Positions 36,037-46,690 of a stretch of 64,000 nucleotides of DNA are shown one piece after another. Positions within the stretch are counted from its first letter, which is position 1. The number at the start of each line of letters is the position of its first letter. The DNA lies in contig CM077115.1 of assembly GCA_039619475.1 (NCBI GenBank), positions 300,081,756 to 300,145,755 on the forward strand. Direction: 5' to 3'. The translations under genes and the position numbers were made by a program. The notes under the pieces were generated by a model. It searched no databases, had not been told where the DNA came from, and worked only from the letters and a program-made list of their open reading frames with translations. This DNA is from Icerya purchasi (lineage: Eukaryota; Arthropoda; Insecta; Hemiptera; Monophlebidae).

Positions 36037-36976
36037 TACGAGGGTCGGCTGAAAAGTAATGCACACATGCTTGTAGAATGCAAACGAAAAGAAATAGCGA
36101 GATCGCTCAAAATAAAGTAAAATTCTTAAGCTTCAAAATCGTTTATTTCTTTTTCGACATAGTCAACGTTAAGACTATATTTCTCCCAACGTGTAACAAG
36201 TTTTTTCATTCCGTCACTAAAAAATTCTTCCGACTTTTTTCGAATGCAGGACTACTAAATAGCTGCTTTCACTTCATCATCCGAGGTGTAACGATTACCC
36301 TTGAGGTCTCTCTTCATTCGAGGAAAAAGATAAAAATCGCAAGGCGCAAGATTGGGGGAATAAGGAGGGTGTGGAATCGGTTCAAACGTCAGCTTTCTCA
36401 TTGACGCTGTTTGTTCTCGTCTGTTAAACGGTGTAGTACCCATCATCGCGCACAGATTTTACGGTATCCGAACTGTTCAATAATGAAGCCGACACACGTT
36501 CCTTGGATATTCCAACATGATTTGCGATACACCATTGAGTGATTCGCCGGTCATTCTAAATCAAATCATCAACATGCTTATCGTCTGTGGCAATGATCGA
36601 ACGTCCGCTGCGCGCTTCATCAACAATTATGACTTTTCCAGGCTCGCAATCACGAAATTTTATTACTCATCGATTGACAGTGAACCTGTCAACAGCATCG
36701 TCACCGTAAACATCCCTTAAAGACGACGAATTTTGCAGTAGGAGTCACTTTTTCAGCTGTTATAACACAACACGCTGTTTAATCCATCTCGTTGACATTA
36801 GAACACGTCTTCATATTTACGCTGCTCACAGCACACTGGATGGACGCAAGGACTTCAAACTGCGCATGCGTGTAAAGGAGGAATGTCACTTACGAAAGCC
36901 ACCAGGCGCGCTTCTGTAACTCATTTCGTTCGCGTTCTACAAGCATGTGTGTATTACTTTTTAGCCGATCCTCGTA
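36037..36976 (-). mobile_element. Internally deleted mariner with intact inverted ends
   Basis: Ends CGAGGGTCGGCTGAAAAGTA (from 36039) and, reversed, CGAGGATCGGCTAAAAAGTA (from 36974) match for about 50 bp with few changes, continuing through ACACATGCTTGTAGAA. TA dinucleotides at 36037-36038 and 36975-36976 are the duplicated target. Total about 936 bp between TAs, shorter than the usual 1.3 kb. The transposase gene inside (minus) has lost its middle. Ends this well matched could still be moved by an active relative. Confidence 0.93.
36126..36798 (-). pseudogene. mariner transposase, deleted in the catalytic core
   Basis: Starts at ATG 36798: MSTRWIKQRVV, then VYGDDAVDRFTVNR followed by stop where Trp is expected, VDEARSGRSI, and NDRRITQWCIANHVGISKER (paired helix-turn-helix DNA-binding region). 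After SASLLN the reading jumps to sequence that normally follows the second catalytic Asp: QTASMRKLTFEP, HPPYSPNLAPCDFYLFPRMK (third catalytic Asp kept), TSDDEVKAAI, then EEFFSDGMKKLVTRWEKY and a natural stop at 36126. The first two catalytic aspartates (in the WVHHYDP- and HDNA-type blocks) are absent. Several nonsense codons. Confidence 0.9.
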
Positions 36977-37379
36977 AAAAGAACAGAGGTAAAAAAATTA
37001 TGCTAATTTCGTTTACAAGATTACTCTGGTTCAACTTTGCGTGTTTTTCCATATATAAGATATTTTTTATCTGCAAATAACATCGCCATATTCCGAGTTC
37101 TACATACATTTACGCTACTGTAAAATACTGGTATCCCCAGTTTGTCTCAGTTATAACTAACGGATTGTCTTTTACCCGTCAAAAAAAAAAAAAGAAAAAA
37201 GAAAAAAATTCGAATTAAATTCGACAAAATGTTGTTTCGTGATCCTTAATAGTACCATATCGATCATTAAGTTAGTGCTTACTAACACTATTCCAACAAA
37301 GTTGAATAGCATTTATGTTGAAATTCTTTAGCAACGTCTCTGCAAAACGTTAATCGTGTTACCGAATTTCCCGCGCAAA
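36977..37379. other. No gene recognised
   Basis: AT-rich with an A-rich tract at 37182-37208. Confidence 0.5.
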
Positions 37380-38400
37380 GTAATTGCGCAAAGATTTAGC
37401 AAAATTTCTTTTCAAAATAGAGATAGAGCCACCTTCCGCGGACAGTGTGCCGTCAGATACTGAGCCTGTAGATCCCACAGAAATTAAATCCGAAAAGAAT
37501 TCACAACATTCACAACAGATATTATACAATAATAAAATAATACGATATAACTTCACTAATGTAACAAAGTTAAAATAGTCGTAAGCGAAAAGCAGCTGAA
37601 ACACTTAAACAGTGAAGTTGTTATATTGCGTAAAATTATGAAATTGAAATCTTAGGTAAATTCAGGATCTTAGTAAACTTGAATGGTCCTAATATGTAGA
37701 AAAAAAACAAAAAACAATGAGCGTGAAACTGCAAGAAAATCATTCAGTCTGCTATATATCAATTTGCTGTGCCACTCGAAGTATTATTTGATAAAAGATG
37801 CCGCTCTAGATTTCACGGAAGATAAACTACGGAACGGGATGGAAGACGTAAACTAAGGTATTCAGAATACAAGAGGGTGCAACAGGAGAGAATGAAAACT
37901 ACAGCTTCAAACAAGTATCATTTTGTGGTCAATCTTGTTTCCTCAAAATATGTCTTCATCGAAAGAGTTCAATTAGAATGTGAACCGTATTTTAAACTGC
38001 AATGAATTTGGACATACCAGATCAAAATGTAGAAATTTAACAAACACACTCGTAAACGATCTAATGATAAAAATTGAAAAATAGTATATTGCGAGGCAGA
38101 GATAAATTGCAAGCAAGCTCATTCGTCTTCAACTAAAATCCGCCCAGAAAGAATAAAAAAAAAATGATGGTTTATTCGAATATTTCATATCCCGAAGCTA
38201 ATAAAAAAGTACCTAAATTTAATAAATTCGCGCATTCCACACTCGTCCGAGGAATAAATGCAACCTCAACAATACGTTGAAAACTTTCTACCGTTACAGT
38301 GATAAGAACTGTTCCTAAAAAACAACCCAAAATGAACCGGAACTTCAACTACCCCCTACTTCCACAAACACGGATATAGGATAAACAACAAATCAGATGT
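37380..38400 (+). pseudogene. LINE ORF1 (gag-like) remnant with zinc knuckles
   Basis: A CCHC-type knuckle survives as NCNEFGHTRSKCRN (37995-38036; the first Cys of the pair is lost). It is followed by a second zinc-binding block INCKQAHSSSTKIRPE and then MVYSNISYPEANKKVPKF, the conserved sequence after the knuckles in I/Jockey-type ORF1. An upstream 64-codon frame at 37384 (EPPSADSVPSDTEPVDPTE) may be its acidic N-terminal part. In line with the endonuclease remnant downstream, so one plus-strand element. Many stops. Confidence 0.65.
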
Positions 38401-38949
38401 AACAGTAATTTGTAACAAACCAAGAATATAAGCAACAAGAGAAACTAATTACTGTATTTGTTGTTGTTACACATTGTTAACATTTTTACCATAAGAAACT
38501 AATTATTCGACGAGAGTTGTGCACATCTGGCGGAAGCGTACTAATGGGCAAACCGAATAATCATTAGTGAAGATGGATAATCAAAACAAAAAGAAAACAG
38601 CACTAGTGGCTGTACGTAACCGGAACGATAAATCAGATGTACAGCCTCAATAAAAAGGGATGAGGCTGAACGCACGAAAAATTCCTACACTGAACCAAAA
38701 AGTTCATAAGCAATCGAAATAAGAAAGAAAAAAAACATTACTATTCTCCCTACAAAAATTGAAAATTGCGATTCTAATATTAACGATTTTATTAATTTCC
38801 TTGCGGCAATTCGATGCAATCAGCGAAAAATTGAGCATTAAAATTATTTCACCAAAAAAAAAATAAAACACGGAATATATTCATTCTAGGTGAAATAACA
38901 TCGTTCGTATCAGCCGGAACTAAAAACAAAAAATCACCGCATTCGTTGA

Positions 38950-39640
38950 AACTGTGTGGTCAGAAATCACTTTTATAAAGGCTGGTTGATTAATTACCAC
39001 GTCCATATATCGTTGCGGGCGACTTCAACACTCATACAGTCGTATGAGGCTGTAAAACGATCAACGATAGACCTTATCTAGATGCAATCGATTCAATACT
39101 ATTACACTTATGCGTAACACTCTGCTTGTTTTAACGTACACACAGGATTTTCTGCAACAGGTTGAGACTTAACTATTTCTAGTGAACGTACACACATTGC
39201 TTTCATACTTACGCAGATGTAATCTCAACCGGGTAAATATCAGCGAAGATACTATCAAGACGGGTTTTCAGCCAAGCTGAGTGGAACAAATAATCGTTCA
39301 TCTGAAATTCATAACTACACCGCAGCTAATGAAATGTTTTTATTCTGCAATGCATTCCATTGTATCAGCGTCAAGGAAAACTCTATACCTCAATTACCGA
39401 GTTTATTTAAACACTCAGAGACAATAATACCGCATTCGATGCTGGAATTCTCCATGCCACAATGTTATAAAATAAAAACGAAAGTTATTTCAGGAAATAT
39501 CCGAATCCCGAACATCTCTATACTACAGAATCGTCAGATCCCAGATATATCTCGTAGATGAAAGCAAACGAGAAAGCTGGCAACATTTTTACTTCTGACA
39601 GAAACACTTTTATTTCACCTAGGAAACTATGCTCTAAAAT
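38950..39640 (+). pseudogene. LINE ORF2 start: APE-type endonuclease remnant
   Basis: RPYIVAGDFNTHTVV then a stop for the expected Trp, GCKTINDRPYLDAIDSILLH (39000-39120). Then decayed FSATG-type text and a (D)LTISSE-like block near 39170. GDFNxHxxxWG is the catalytic core of APE endonucleases in non-LTR elements. Sequence after 39330 is too decayed to assign. Belongs with the ORF1 remnant upstream. Confidence 0.7.
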
Positions 39641-39741
39641 CTGAAAAATAAATAATAACTGTCGTACAGAACGAGATAATAAATTCGTATAGGTTATACG
39701 CTGGGGGCATAGTTGAAAAATTTGTCGACTACTACTATACA

Positions 39742-40139
39742 CAGTGGCCTCGTTCATGTGTTGAACATTCTGGAATCAATTTAAAAAAAATATAGAATCC
39801 AACGTTTTTATTTATATTTATTATTTAAATATTAATGTCAAAAATAAATTAATTTTACATTTTTGAAAGATATAAAAACTTGTCCAGAGTTCTTATAGTG
39901 CGAACGCTACTTGTAGCACGTGCGATCGAAGAGCATATTAATGTAGTAGTGTGCCAGAAAGATAAAAATGATGTTGTGTTAGTGCGTTTGTTACATCGGC
40001 TTGATGGAGCACACTCGAATTGTGAACCAAATGATAGGCACTGTTCTCGCAAGATTATATTTTAGAGGTGAGCGATACTCTAATGCAGTGAATTTAGTTA
40101 TAAACAGAATTAATCGATAAATTTTCGTAAAACGATTAT
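39742..40139 (+). repeat. CAGTGG-ended repeat, plus copy, start of family R
   Basis: Starts CAGTGGCCTCGTTCATGTG and follows the 11.6-11.98 kb copy to about 39990 (frame CQKDKNDVVLVRLL conserved). It then continues as the 4.14-4.2 kb copy does (TTGATGGAGCACACTCGAAT, TAATCGATAAATTTTCxTAA). Ends at the target duplication of the RTE insertion. This shows that the CAGTGG end and family R belong to one longer unit. Confidence 0.65.
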
Positions 40140-40790
40140 TATCATCATCATAAAGGTAGCATCTCCCATTCGGGAGGTTGCACATGACGAAATACGTCGG
40201 CATCTGGCTGTATTAGCTGGAAAAAATCATTAATTTCCATGTTTGTGTTGGTTAGTTCCATTTTTTCCAATCCTCTGAGTGCTTTTCCTTGAATTTTACC
40301 CTGTGCTGCCAAATTAAAAAGACTTTCTTCTCGAATTTTATGTGCGATAAATCTGGGTTTTCTTCTTCTTATGTCGTCCATTAATTGCAATCTGGTGACT
40401 TTGCATCTATTCAACACCTCTCGGTTGATTAATCCGTCCACGGAATTCTTAGCATGCGTGTTTGTATGCCCACATTTCCACGGCGTTAATTCTTCTTTCA
40501 CAATCTGCATTTATTGTCCAGGTTCCCGCGAAGTAAAGCAACACGGACCAAACATAACAACGCAATATTCGTTTCCTTGTTTCTAGATCCATTTTATTGT
40601 TTCTCAGAACATTTTCTAAGTTTCCAAATGCCCGTGTCTGGCTATTATTATTCTGGCAATTATTTCTTTGTTGTGCGGACGTCTTCTGTAATTAGAACTC
40701 CTAAATATTTATACCGTTTCACGTTTTCTAATCATTGCCCGTCTATGCTCACTTTTATTTCACTAGTTTTGTGTCTACTAAAACGATTAT
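40128..40790 (-). mobile_element. 5'-truncated RTE-type LINE with 12-bp target duplication
   Basis: Direct repeat taaaacgattat at 40128-40139 and 40779-40790 brackets a minus-strand element with a (TGA)n-type tail (ATCATCATCAT at 40141-40151 in plus sense) instead of poly-A, as in RTE-group elements. The undisturbed site is seen in reverse complement near 4082 (CATAAAACAATTATATG). Only the last part of ORF2 is present. Confidence 0.88.
40148..40778 (-). pseudogene. RTE-type reverse transcriptase, thumb and C-terminus
   Basis: In minus sense: RHKTSEIKVSIDGQ, stop in place of Trp, LENVKRYKYLGVLITED (YLG thumb motif), then after frame changes the ORF from 40510. That ORF has VDGLINREVLNRCKVTR, RRRKPRFIAHKIREESLFNL, GKIQGKALRG, and ends HVQPPEWEMLPL. 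The RxxRFIxHxxR and LxGKIxGxRxRG arrangement is typical of insect RTE endonuclease-reverse transcriptases. Confidence 0.8.
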
Positions 40791-40982
40791 ATGTTTACTA
40801 TTTGTTTTGCTGTTTATAACTGTATTTGAATTTTAAAGGAAATATAGTTTGGTTAGAGTATATGTTTCGTCAGTTATTAATGATAATTTTACTTTTATTT
40901 TATAAGAAAATTGTATTGTACTCCATCTTATAATATATCGGCAGTGTTATTGCGCTGCACACATATACAAGTTAGACCAAAT
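40791..40982 (+). repeat. Family R, plus copy, middle segment
   Basis: Continues family R after the RTE insertion: TTTTATTTTATAAGAAAA and CACACATATACAAGTTAGAC match the reverse complement of 3900-4080. Confidence 0.7.
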
Positions 40983-41455
40983 ATTGTACATTGAAAAAAT
41001 GTTTTTTAAAAAAAAAATAAATACCGACTTTAAGGTTTATTATAAAAATTTAACAAAAATGCACTAGAAAGTAAAAAATAATTACTCCCAATTAGAAAAT
41101 TTATATCAGAGTGATATACCCTTAAACGTGACATTATCGTAATTCTTATACAACATTAATAATTATTAGAGTCGGCATCAAATTCATATTACAATAATAA
41201 TTAATAATAAAAACTGTATTAAATGTTCATTAAATTGTTCCTAGATATTGTAATATGAATTTGATCCCGACTAAAGTATTTATGTTGTATAAGAATTACG
41301 ATATCACCTTTAAGGCTATATTACACTCTGATATATATTTTCTAATTGGGAGTAATTATTTTTTTACTTTTCAGTGCATTTTTATTAAATTTTTGTAATA
41401 AACCTTGAAGTCGATATTTATTTTTTGTAAAAAAAACATTTTATTCTACAACTTT
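40983..41455. repeat. Fold-back element with ~200 bp arms
   Basis: Arm 1 about 40996-41196 is the reverse complement of arm 2 about 41247-41443, with small differences. Shared blocks: AATAATTACTCCCAATTAGA, CGTAATTCTTATACAACAT, AAATTCATATTACAATA. The spacer is about 50 bp. Absent from the homologous point of the minus-strand family R copy (3875-3890), so it was inserted or formed there. No coding sequence. Confidence 0.9.
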
Positions 41456-41999
41456 TAGCGTTATACTTGAATATTTTTCTCGTTAAAAGTCAATTTTTTT
41501 ATTTTGAACTACATTTCCACGGTAAAAACATCAAAAGCTACATTTCCATGGTAATTTAGCAAATTGATAGTATTTCAAGTCAATCGCTTTTGTTATACTA
41601 ATGAAAAATATGAAGAAAAAAAAATTATCCAAAGAGGCCACACTTTTCACGTTTTTTGACAAATACACAGTTTATGTTCACCGATTTTCATCAGTATTCA
41701 CGTGGTACCTAAGATGAATGGTACTCTTTCCAACGAACGAAGGATCAGTAAATGAATTAAGCGCGAACGACAAACATAAAAAAAAAATAATAGCGACAAA
41801 CATATCCTTCTTTTCGGAAGTCGATAAAAACAGGTGTAATTTTATTTTGATTTAGGCTGGAATGGGTTTTTTTCAGATTTTTCTGCAGATCTTCCAGATC
41901 TTTTTTCAACTGAAAACATTCAATTGAGTTATTTCCATTCCGGGAGCATGACAAAATGGAAAAAAAAAAAAATGAGAACATCATCAATGTAGTCGAAGT
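41456..41999. other. Interstitial sequence with a second TTAACCGACTTC-like end
   Basis: 41776-41832 (A run, then CTTCTTTTCGGAAGTCGATA and AAAACAG) resembles the end of the repeat at 42790-43137. Otherwise nothing recognised. Confidence 0.35.
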
Positions 42000-42782
42000 C
42001 TATTTTTTTATTTTTTTTATTTCATTGAATCCCCTAAGCTTCAGTGTGCCGTATTTAACTGCTGCGGCTATCACGCGACATACTGTGCGGGATTTGTAAC
42101 TATATTACTTTAGCTATTCTATTAATTTTAAGAAAATTAATGATTGAGTATCGATAATATCTCGGTGAATGTTTTATGTGGTAGGAACGTCCATGTTGAT
42201 GCGAACACTGTGCAATCTACTAATATGTGCTGGGCGGTTGGGATGAAACTGCCCATACAGAAAGGGCACTGCGTTGGAGAAATTGACCCATTTAGAAGAT
42301 GGTCGTGCGAGATTGCTGTATGACCTGTCTGCAGTCGGCTGATCGAAGTCTCTGCGGGAAAAATTCATTGGGGGCCACCATGGCTCGGTCGTTGACTTTA
42401 CTTGAGATAGAAAAGTCTGACACGCGGTGGTCCATTGCTCCTTCCATTCTTGTTTGCTTTTCGCTAAAAAGAATTGCGCCGTGGATGAAGGGAGGAGTGA
42501 GTATCTCTTCTACGGAGCTCGTAGTGCTGACTGTGCCATTATGTTCGCCTGTTCATTCCCCGGTATTCCCGCGTAACCGGGAACCCACATAAACGTCACC
42601 TGGCCCTCGGACTTCTGTGTATCGATGACAATACGAAGGATGTTGGTAGATATTATATTTCTGGTTTTGGGACTGGATATGGCTTCTAATGCTGCCAGAG
42701 AGTCTGTAATTATTAATGTCTTTTTGTTAGGTTTACAAGATGAAATATATTGTAGCCCGTACAGGACCAAAACCTCGCACTA
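42000..42782 (-). mobile_element. LINE 3' end: RNase H, zinc tail and poly-A
   Basis: A T-rich run at 42002-42023 marks the tail of a minus-strand LINE. The RNase H frame (from about 42780) reads CEVLVLYGLQYIS, KTLIITDSLAALEAIS, TFMWVPGYAGIPGNEQAN. After a frame change the tail reads PAETSISRLQTGHTAISHDH, SPTQCPFCMGS and AQHILVDC, ending at a natural stop 42140. Acidic SDS-type (TDS) and GIPGNExAN blocks are kept, though PSH is PGY. No RT remains, so it is 5'-truncated. Flanks lie within the larger insertion block in family R. Confidence 0.87.
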
Positions 42783-42789
42783 ATCCCCC

Positions 42790-43137
42790 CATGGGATTCC
42801 CCAATAATAAAAACAGATGCATCATCTCTTAAAAACAACTTCAGACAGCTACCAACTAACGTCATCGAAATGGCTAAAAATGCAATAAATATATACACCG
42901 ACCAAGCTATAATCGAAGTCAATTAAATATACGCATTATTAAGGATAACTCAAAAACTACTGGTCAAATCTTGATCAACCGCATGAGGAGCACCAGCTTT
43001 CAAATAAAAGAGGAATCATCAAAATCGGTTCACCTAGAAAAAAGTTCTGAGGTAACACATAGAAAAAAAAAAAAAAAAAAAAAGTAAAAAATATACAGTT
43101 GAATTAAGAACCTCCTCCTTTTTTTGAAGTCGGTTAA
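42790..43137 (-). repeat. TTAACCGACTTC-type insect repeat
   Basis: In minus sense it begins TTAACCGACTTCAAAAAAAG then GGAGGAGGTTCTTAATTC, a poly-T (43083-43063 read in reverse), then CTAGGTGAACCGATTTTGAT and further similar text. I recall this layout from repeats present in many insect genomes, but not the formal family name. No coding capacity. Confidence 0.55.
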
Positions 43138-44520
43138 AAACAGTTATGTGTTTAAAATATACTATGATTTTATTTGACAGCATTATAATTTTGAAATATT
43201 GAAATACAATAAAAATTGTTTTTAACGATATAGACGAATTTTAGCGATGAATATTGTTACAACCGGTAAAATTTTACAAAAATTATATGTTAAGAGAAGG
43301 GAGTTAATCGTCAAATAATCGCTTATCATAACCAAAATTTTTGTGCGCAGATTAAGAATTATTCTTTGAAACGACATATGTTTGAAAGATTTATGCAGGT
43401 GAATTTAACCAGCAAAAACATCATCCTCCATATTCTGCAATGAAGAAATGTGAAGTTTATACAAACAGAACAGATATTATATCGTTACTTTTTTGTTCCG
43501 CTTATTTTGTCAGCGTAACATAGTGATGAAAACCAAGACCATCGCTAAAAATATTAGAAAAAGAATACTCATATTTTTTTATAATAAAAAATCAAAAAAA
43601 TTGCAAATTCTTTCAAAAGTAATAAAAATCAAACTACTTCTGTTTTTGCAAAGCTTTTTTTCTTTTTTTTTATTCTTGTTTTATGCCGATTTAGGTTTTT
43701 TTTTTTTTTTTTATTGTCATACTCTTATGTACAAAAAGTAAGTGTGTGTTTGTATTTTTGGCTAAAAAGTGTATATGCAGTTAATTGTAAATAAATGATT
43801 GTTTATTCAGCGCAGTTTATACCACAAAATATTTCATGTCATAATTGGAACTGTTCATTAGTATAGTAAACTTTGGATATTAAAATAATACTTTATCTGA
43901 TATAGGATGTAACGACCAAACTCTTTCAATTTTTTTATAACCAATTTCCACTGTACCTTATAATTTGATATTTTATTATACTCTGATATTGGCTGGACGT
44001 TTTAGCAAATTAAAATATAATGATTTTTCTTTTTAAGCAAATTCGAAATAATTATAATAATTGATAAATTAAAATAATGATAAAATATAAAAATATTACG
44101 TATAGATTTAAAAAATAATATCAACCGACATTTTGCAAAATTTCACAACTTTTGTTTGTGGTTTTTAAAATATTTTAATAAAAATATGTAACGAACTTTC
44201 GCGGTTCATATTACTAGAATTAAAATTTTTGGTAGAAACCACATCGCTATTAAAAATACTACTTAACGTTTTGAATGTCTGTAAGTACGCAGTTTAGTTT
44301 CTAACGATGAACTGCATACATACATACATATACATATACATACATATACATATACATATATATTCGTTCGAATATTTTTAATAGTGACGTAGTTGATGTC
44401 TAAAATTTTTAAATTATTAATTTTAGTAATGTGAATCGCGGAAACTCGTTATATTTTTTTATTTCAATATTTTAAAAACCACAAACAAAAGTTAAAATTT
44501 TGCAAAAACGAATTAAAACA
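43137..44520 (+). repeat. Family R, plus copy, right part with internal palindrome
   Basis: Matches the reverse complement of 3180-3880 and 830-1318 throughout, with no trace of the 1.85 kb transposon between. Its right end is palindromic: 44131-44259 pairs imperfectly with 44373-44507 (TTTTGCAAAATTT..., CTTTTGTTTGTGGTTTTTAA..., AATTTTGCAAAA), around a TACATA simple repeat. In the other copy only part of the second arm is present. Confidence 0.75.
44315..44363. repeat. (TACATA)n simple repeat
   Basis: Alternating TACATA/TATACA units at the centre of the family R palindrome. Confidence 0.9.
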
Positions 44521-44687
44521 TTTTTACATAGCACACAATGTGCGAAGACAGGCTAAATGCTTCAATTATGTTATCAATTGAGAAACCTCACTTCCATGAA
44601 GCTGTTATAGATTTGTTTGTTTTAAAGAAAGAAAAAAAAAATACATTTAGTTTATAAGACTTTTAATTGAAAATTATTAATATTATA

Positions 44688-44718
44688 CACACACACGCAC
44701 ACGTATATATATATATAG
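44688..44718. repeat. (CA)n-(TA)n microsatellite
   Basis: CACACACACGCACACG followed by TATATATATATA. Confidence 0.9.
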
Positions 44719-44788
44719 TTTTTGATAAATTTTTTTTCAATAAATACTTGTATAGTATTTAATATATTCAATGGTGTCGCGGTCAGGG

Positions 44789-44816
44789 CGACCGTGTTCA
44801 GAGCGACCATCGGATC

Positions 44817-44856
<40 letters not shown>

Positions 44857-45330
44857 TGGACTTGGACGACCATGTTCAGACATTTTTATTACTATTATTA
44901 CATATATGCGAACTAGAGCGGCCGAGTTATTTTGTTAAAACTGATAGAAATGATAATACATGACTAGAAACGTACTCATGTTTAATCTCATTGATATTTT
45001 ACTTTTAACTAAAACTATATCGAGCATTTAGAGACAACGGTGCGTTTTATTAAAAAAGATTAAACCGGATGTGAGTACGCCATATATTATAATTTTACAT
45101 TAACAAAAATTATATACATTTTGCATTAAATTACGTTTTTATAATATTGTATACCGTTACATGTTAAATGTTAATATAGGAATATCAAGTTTAAAGTAAA
45201 TAATAACGAATTTAGAAATTTTTATTAGAGAACCGTAACAGAATATGATCGCAGTTCATTGTAGTAGTAAATCAGAGATTTCCGGGAATTTAGATGTTGG
45301 CTTTAAATATGGTCGCTCTGAACACGGTCG
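44789..45330. repeat. Inverted GACCGTGTTCAGAGCGACC repeat, 520 bp apart
   Basis: CGACCGTGTTCAGAGCGACC at 44789-44808 (22 bp with the next AT) is exactly reversed at 45309-45330. A degenerate third unit, GACGACCATGTTCAGACA, lies at about 44867-44884. These GC-rich motifs stand out in AT-rich DNA and bracket a TTA microsatellite. They may be inverted ends of a small transposon or a protein-binding motif; no target duplication was settled. Confidence 0.7.
44820..44853. repeat. (TTA)n microsatellite
   Basis: Eleven uninterrupted TTA units. Confidence 0.95.
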
Positions 45331-45740
45331 CTCCCAACACGTAACCATATTTAATTGTGAACTTCCACTTCTGTTACTCACGAGCCGCCATCGACTTTAC
45401 GGCAAGTAAAGCAAAAATTGTAGTGCTGGAACTTCAACCATTCTTCTTCTTCTTCTTCGGATAATCGTCAAACATAGAGAGTCGGATAAAATTAAAATTA
45501 ACATTGAAATAATAATTATCACTTTGAGTATACGTTTGGGTTTGACGATTTGGGTGGTATAGTTAGCCGTAGATTGACATAAATTCAATCTACGTTTTCA
45601 GAGGCACCTGTGCTTATGTAATTAGTGCTTGATTTTAATTCTTTAATACTGTTGTAGCGCGCTTCGTGGAGATACCTTGCCCCCCTCCCCCGTTCAGCTA
45701 TTGCCGTATTCGACTATTGAAGAGCATGAATACGAACTAG

Positions 45741-46000
45741 ACAGCTGCAGAAGTTCCGTTAGCATTATTCACCGCACTAAAAGCTCGAGCCCAGGACCGG
45801 ACAGTATACACACAGTAGTGTCGTAGGAATCCCATACGCAACCAAATAATAGACATAACCGAGTTTTACAACCGAAAAACATTACCTATATTTTGGCGAG
45901 AAGCTTTAATCATTTCCATTCAGAAGGCAAAGTTATTTCAATCTATAATCGTCGCCCCATTCCCGTAACCAATATCTCATGTGAAATAACGAGAAAAAAC
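45741..46000 (+). pseudogene. LINE reverse transcriptase, fingers fragment
   Basis: SIIHRTKSSSPGPDSIHTVV (the SPGPDxI block), then, after a stop and frame change, DITEFYNRKTLPIFWREALI with ISIQKAK and NRRPIPVTNISCEI (the YRPI block). This is the N-terminal part of a non-LTR RT, cut off at the T run that starts a minus-strand LINE tail at 46045. Confidence 0.72.
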
Positions 46001-46044
46001 TATCGTCCAAAGATAACATATTGATTTTGAAAAAGGGTGAACAA

Positions 46045-46135
46045 TTTTTTTTTTTTTTTTTAAACCATGTACGATACCTTAGTCTCCACCAAGTCAGTTG
46101 ACTTGTCGGCGGGTTCCCAAAATAAATACACATGA
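46045..46135 (-). mobile_element. Short LINE 3' tail
   Basis: T run 46045-46061 is a poly-A tail in minus sense, preceded by GGTGGAGACTAAGGTATCGT. Too short to classify; inserted into the RT fragment on the left. Confidence 0.45.
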
Positions 46136-46302
46136 CTATATTTATTTAATAAATAAATATTACATACTTAGTTTCTATAACTTATCACATTATTCATCTA
46201 TAACTATTTTAAATATAAACCATTTAGCATCTATCTTTCACATATCATCAGAAACAAAGTAATCCTTAAGTAGTAATGTACCCATACAAACTTTTACAGA
46301 CT

Positions 46303-46545
46303 AACTTTCTTCTTCTTCTTCTTCGTGCAACCCGATTCGGGTATAGCTTAACCACTTTTCATGGATTCGACCATTTGACGAGATGTGTCTCAATTTCTTG
46401 CAATCTGGAACAATTCTCTTACTTTTTTAACTCCAGTCCATTTCTTAATATTTTGGAGCCAAGAAATCCTTCTTCTTCCTCTTCCCCATTTCCCTTCTAC
46501 CGCTCCCATCATAATTGTGTGCATAAGGTGATATGTTGATTCTCT
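46303..46545 (-). pseudogene. RTE-type LINE C-terminus with (AAG)n tail
   Basis: Reads MGAVEGKWGRGRRRISWLQN, IKKWTGVKKVRELFQIARN, stop, DTSRQMVESMKSG, then the element ends in (AAG)n (CTT run 46303-46325 in plus sense). GKRGRGRRRISWLxNIxxW is the signature C-terminus of insect RTE proteins. A subfamily different from the 40.1 kb element, judged by its tail repeat. Confidence 0.8.
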
Positions 46546-46557
46546 ACAGACTAACTT

Positions 46558-46690
46558 ACACACATATATATATATATATATATACATATACACATACACC
46601 TACATATATTTATACATACACATATATATATACATATACCGCATACACATGCGTGCAAACATACACGTATATTATTATATACAGATTGAT
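46558..46690. repeat. Compound (TA)n/(CATA)n microsatellite
   Basis: TATATA run 46564-46584 followed by ACATATACAC-type repeats to about 46690. Confidence 0.9.
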
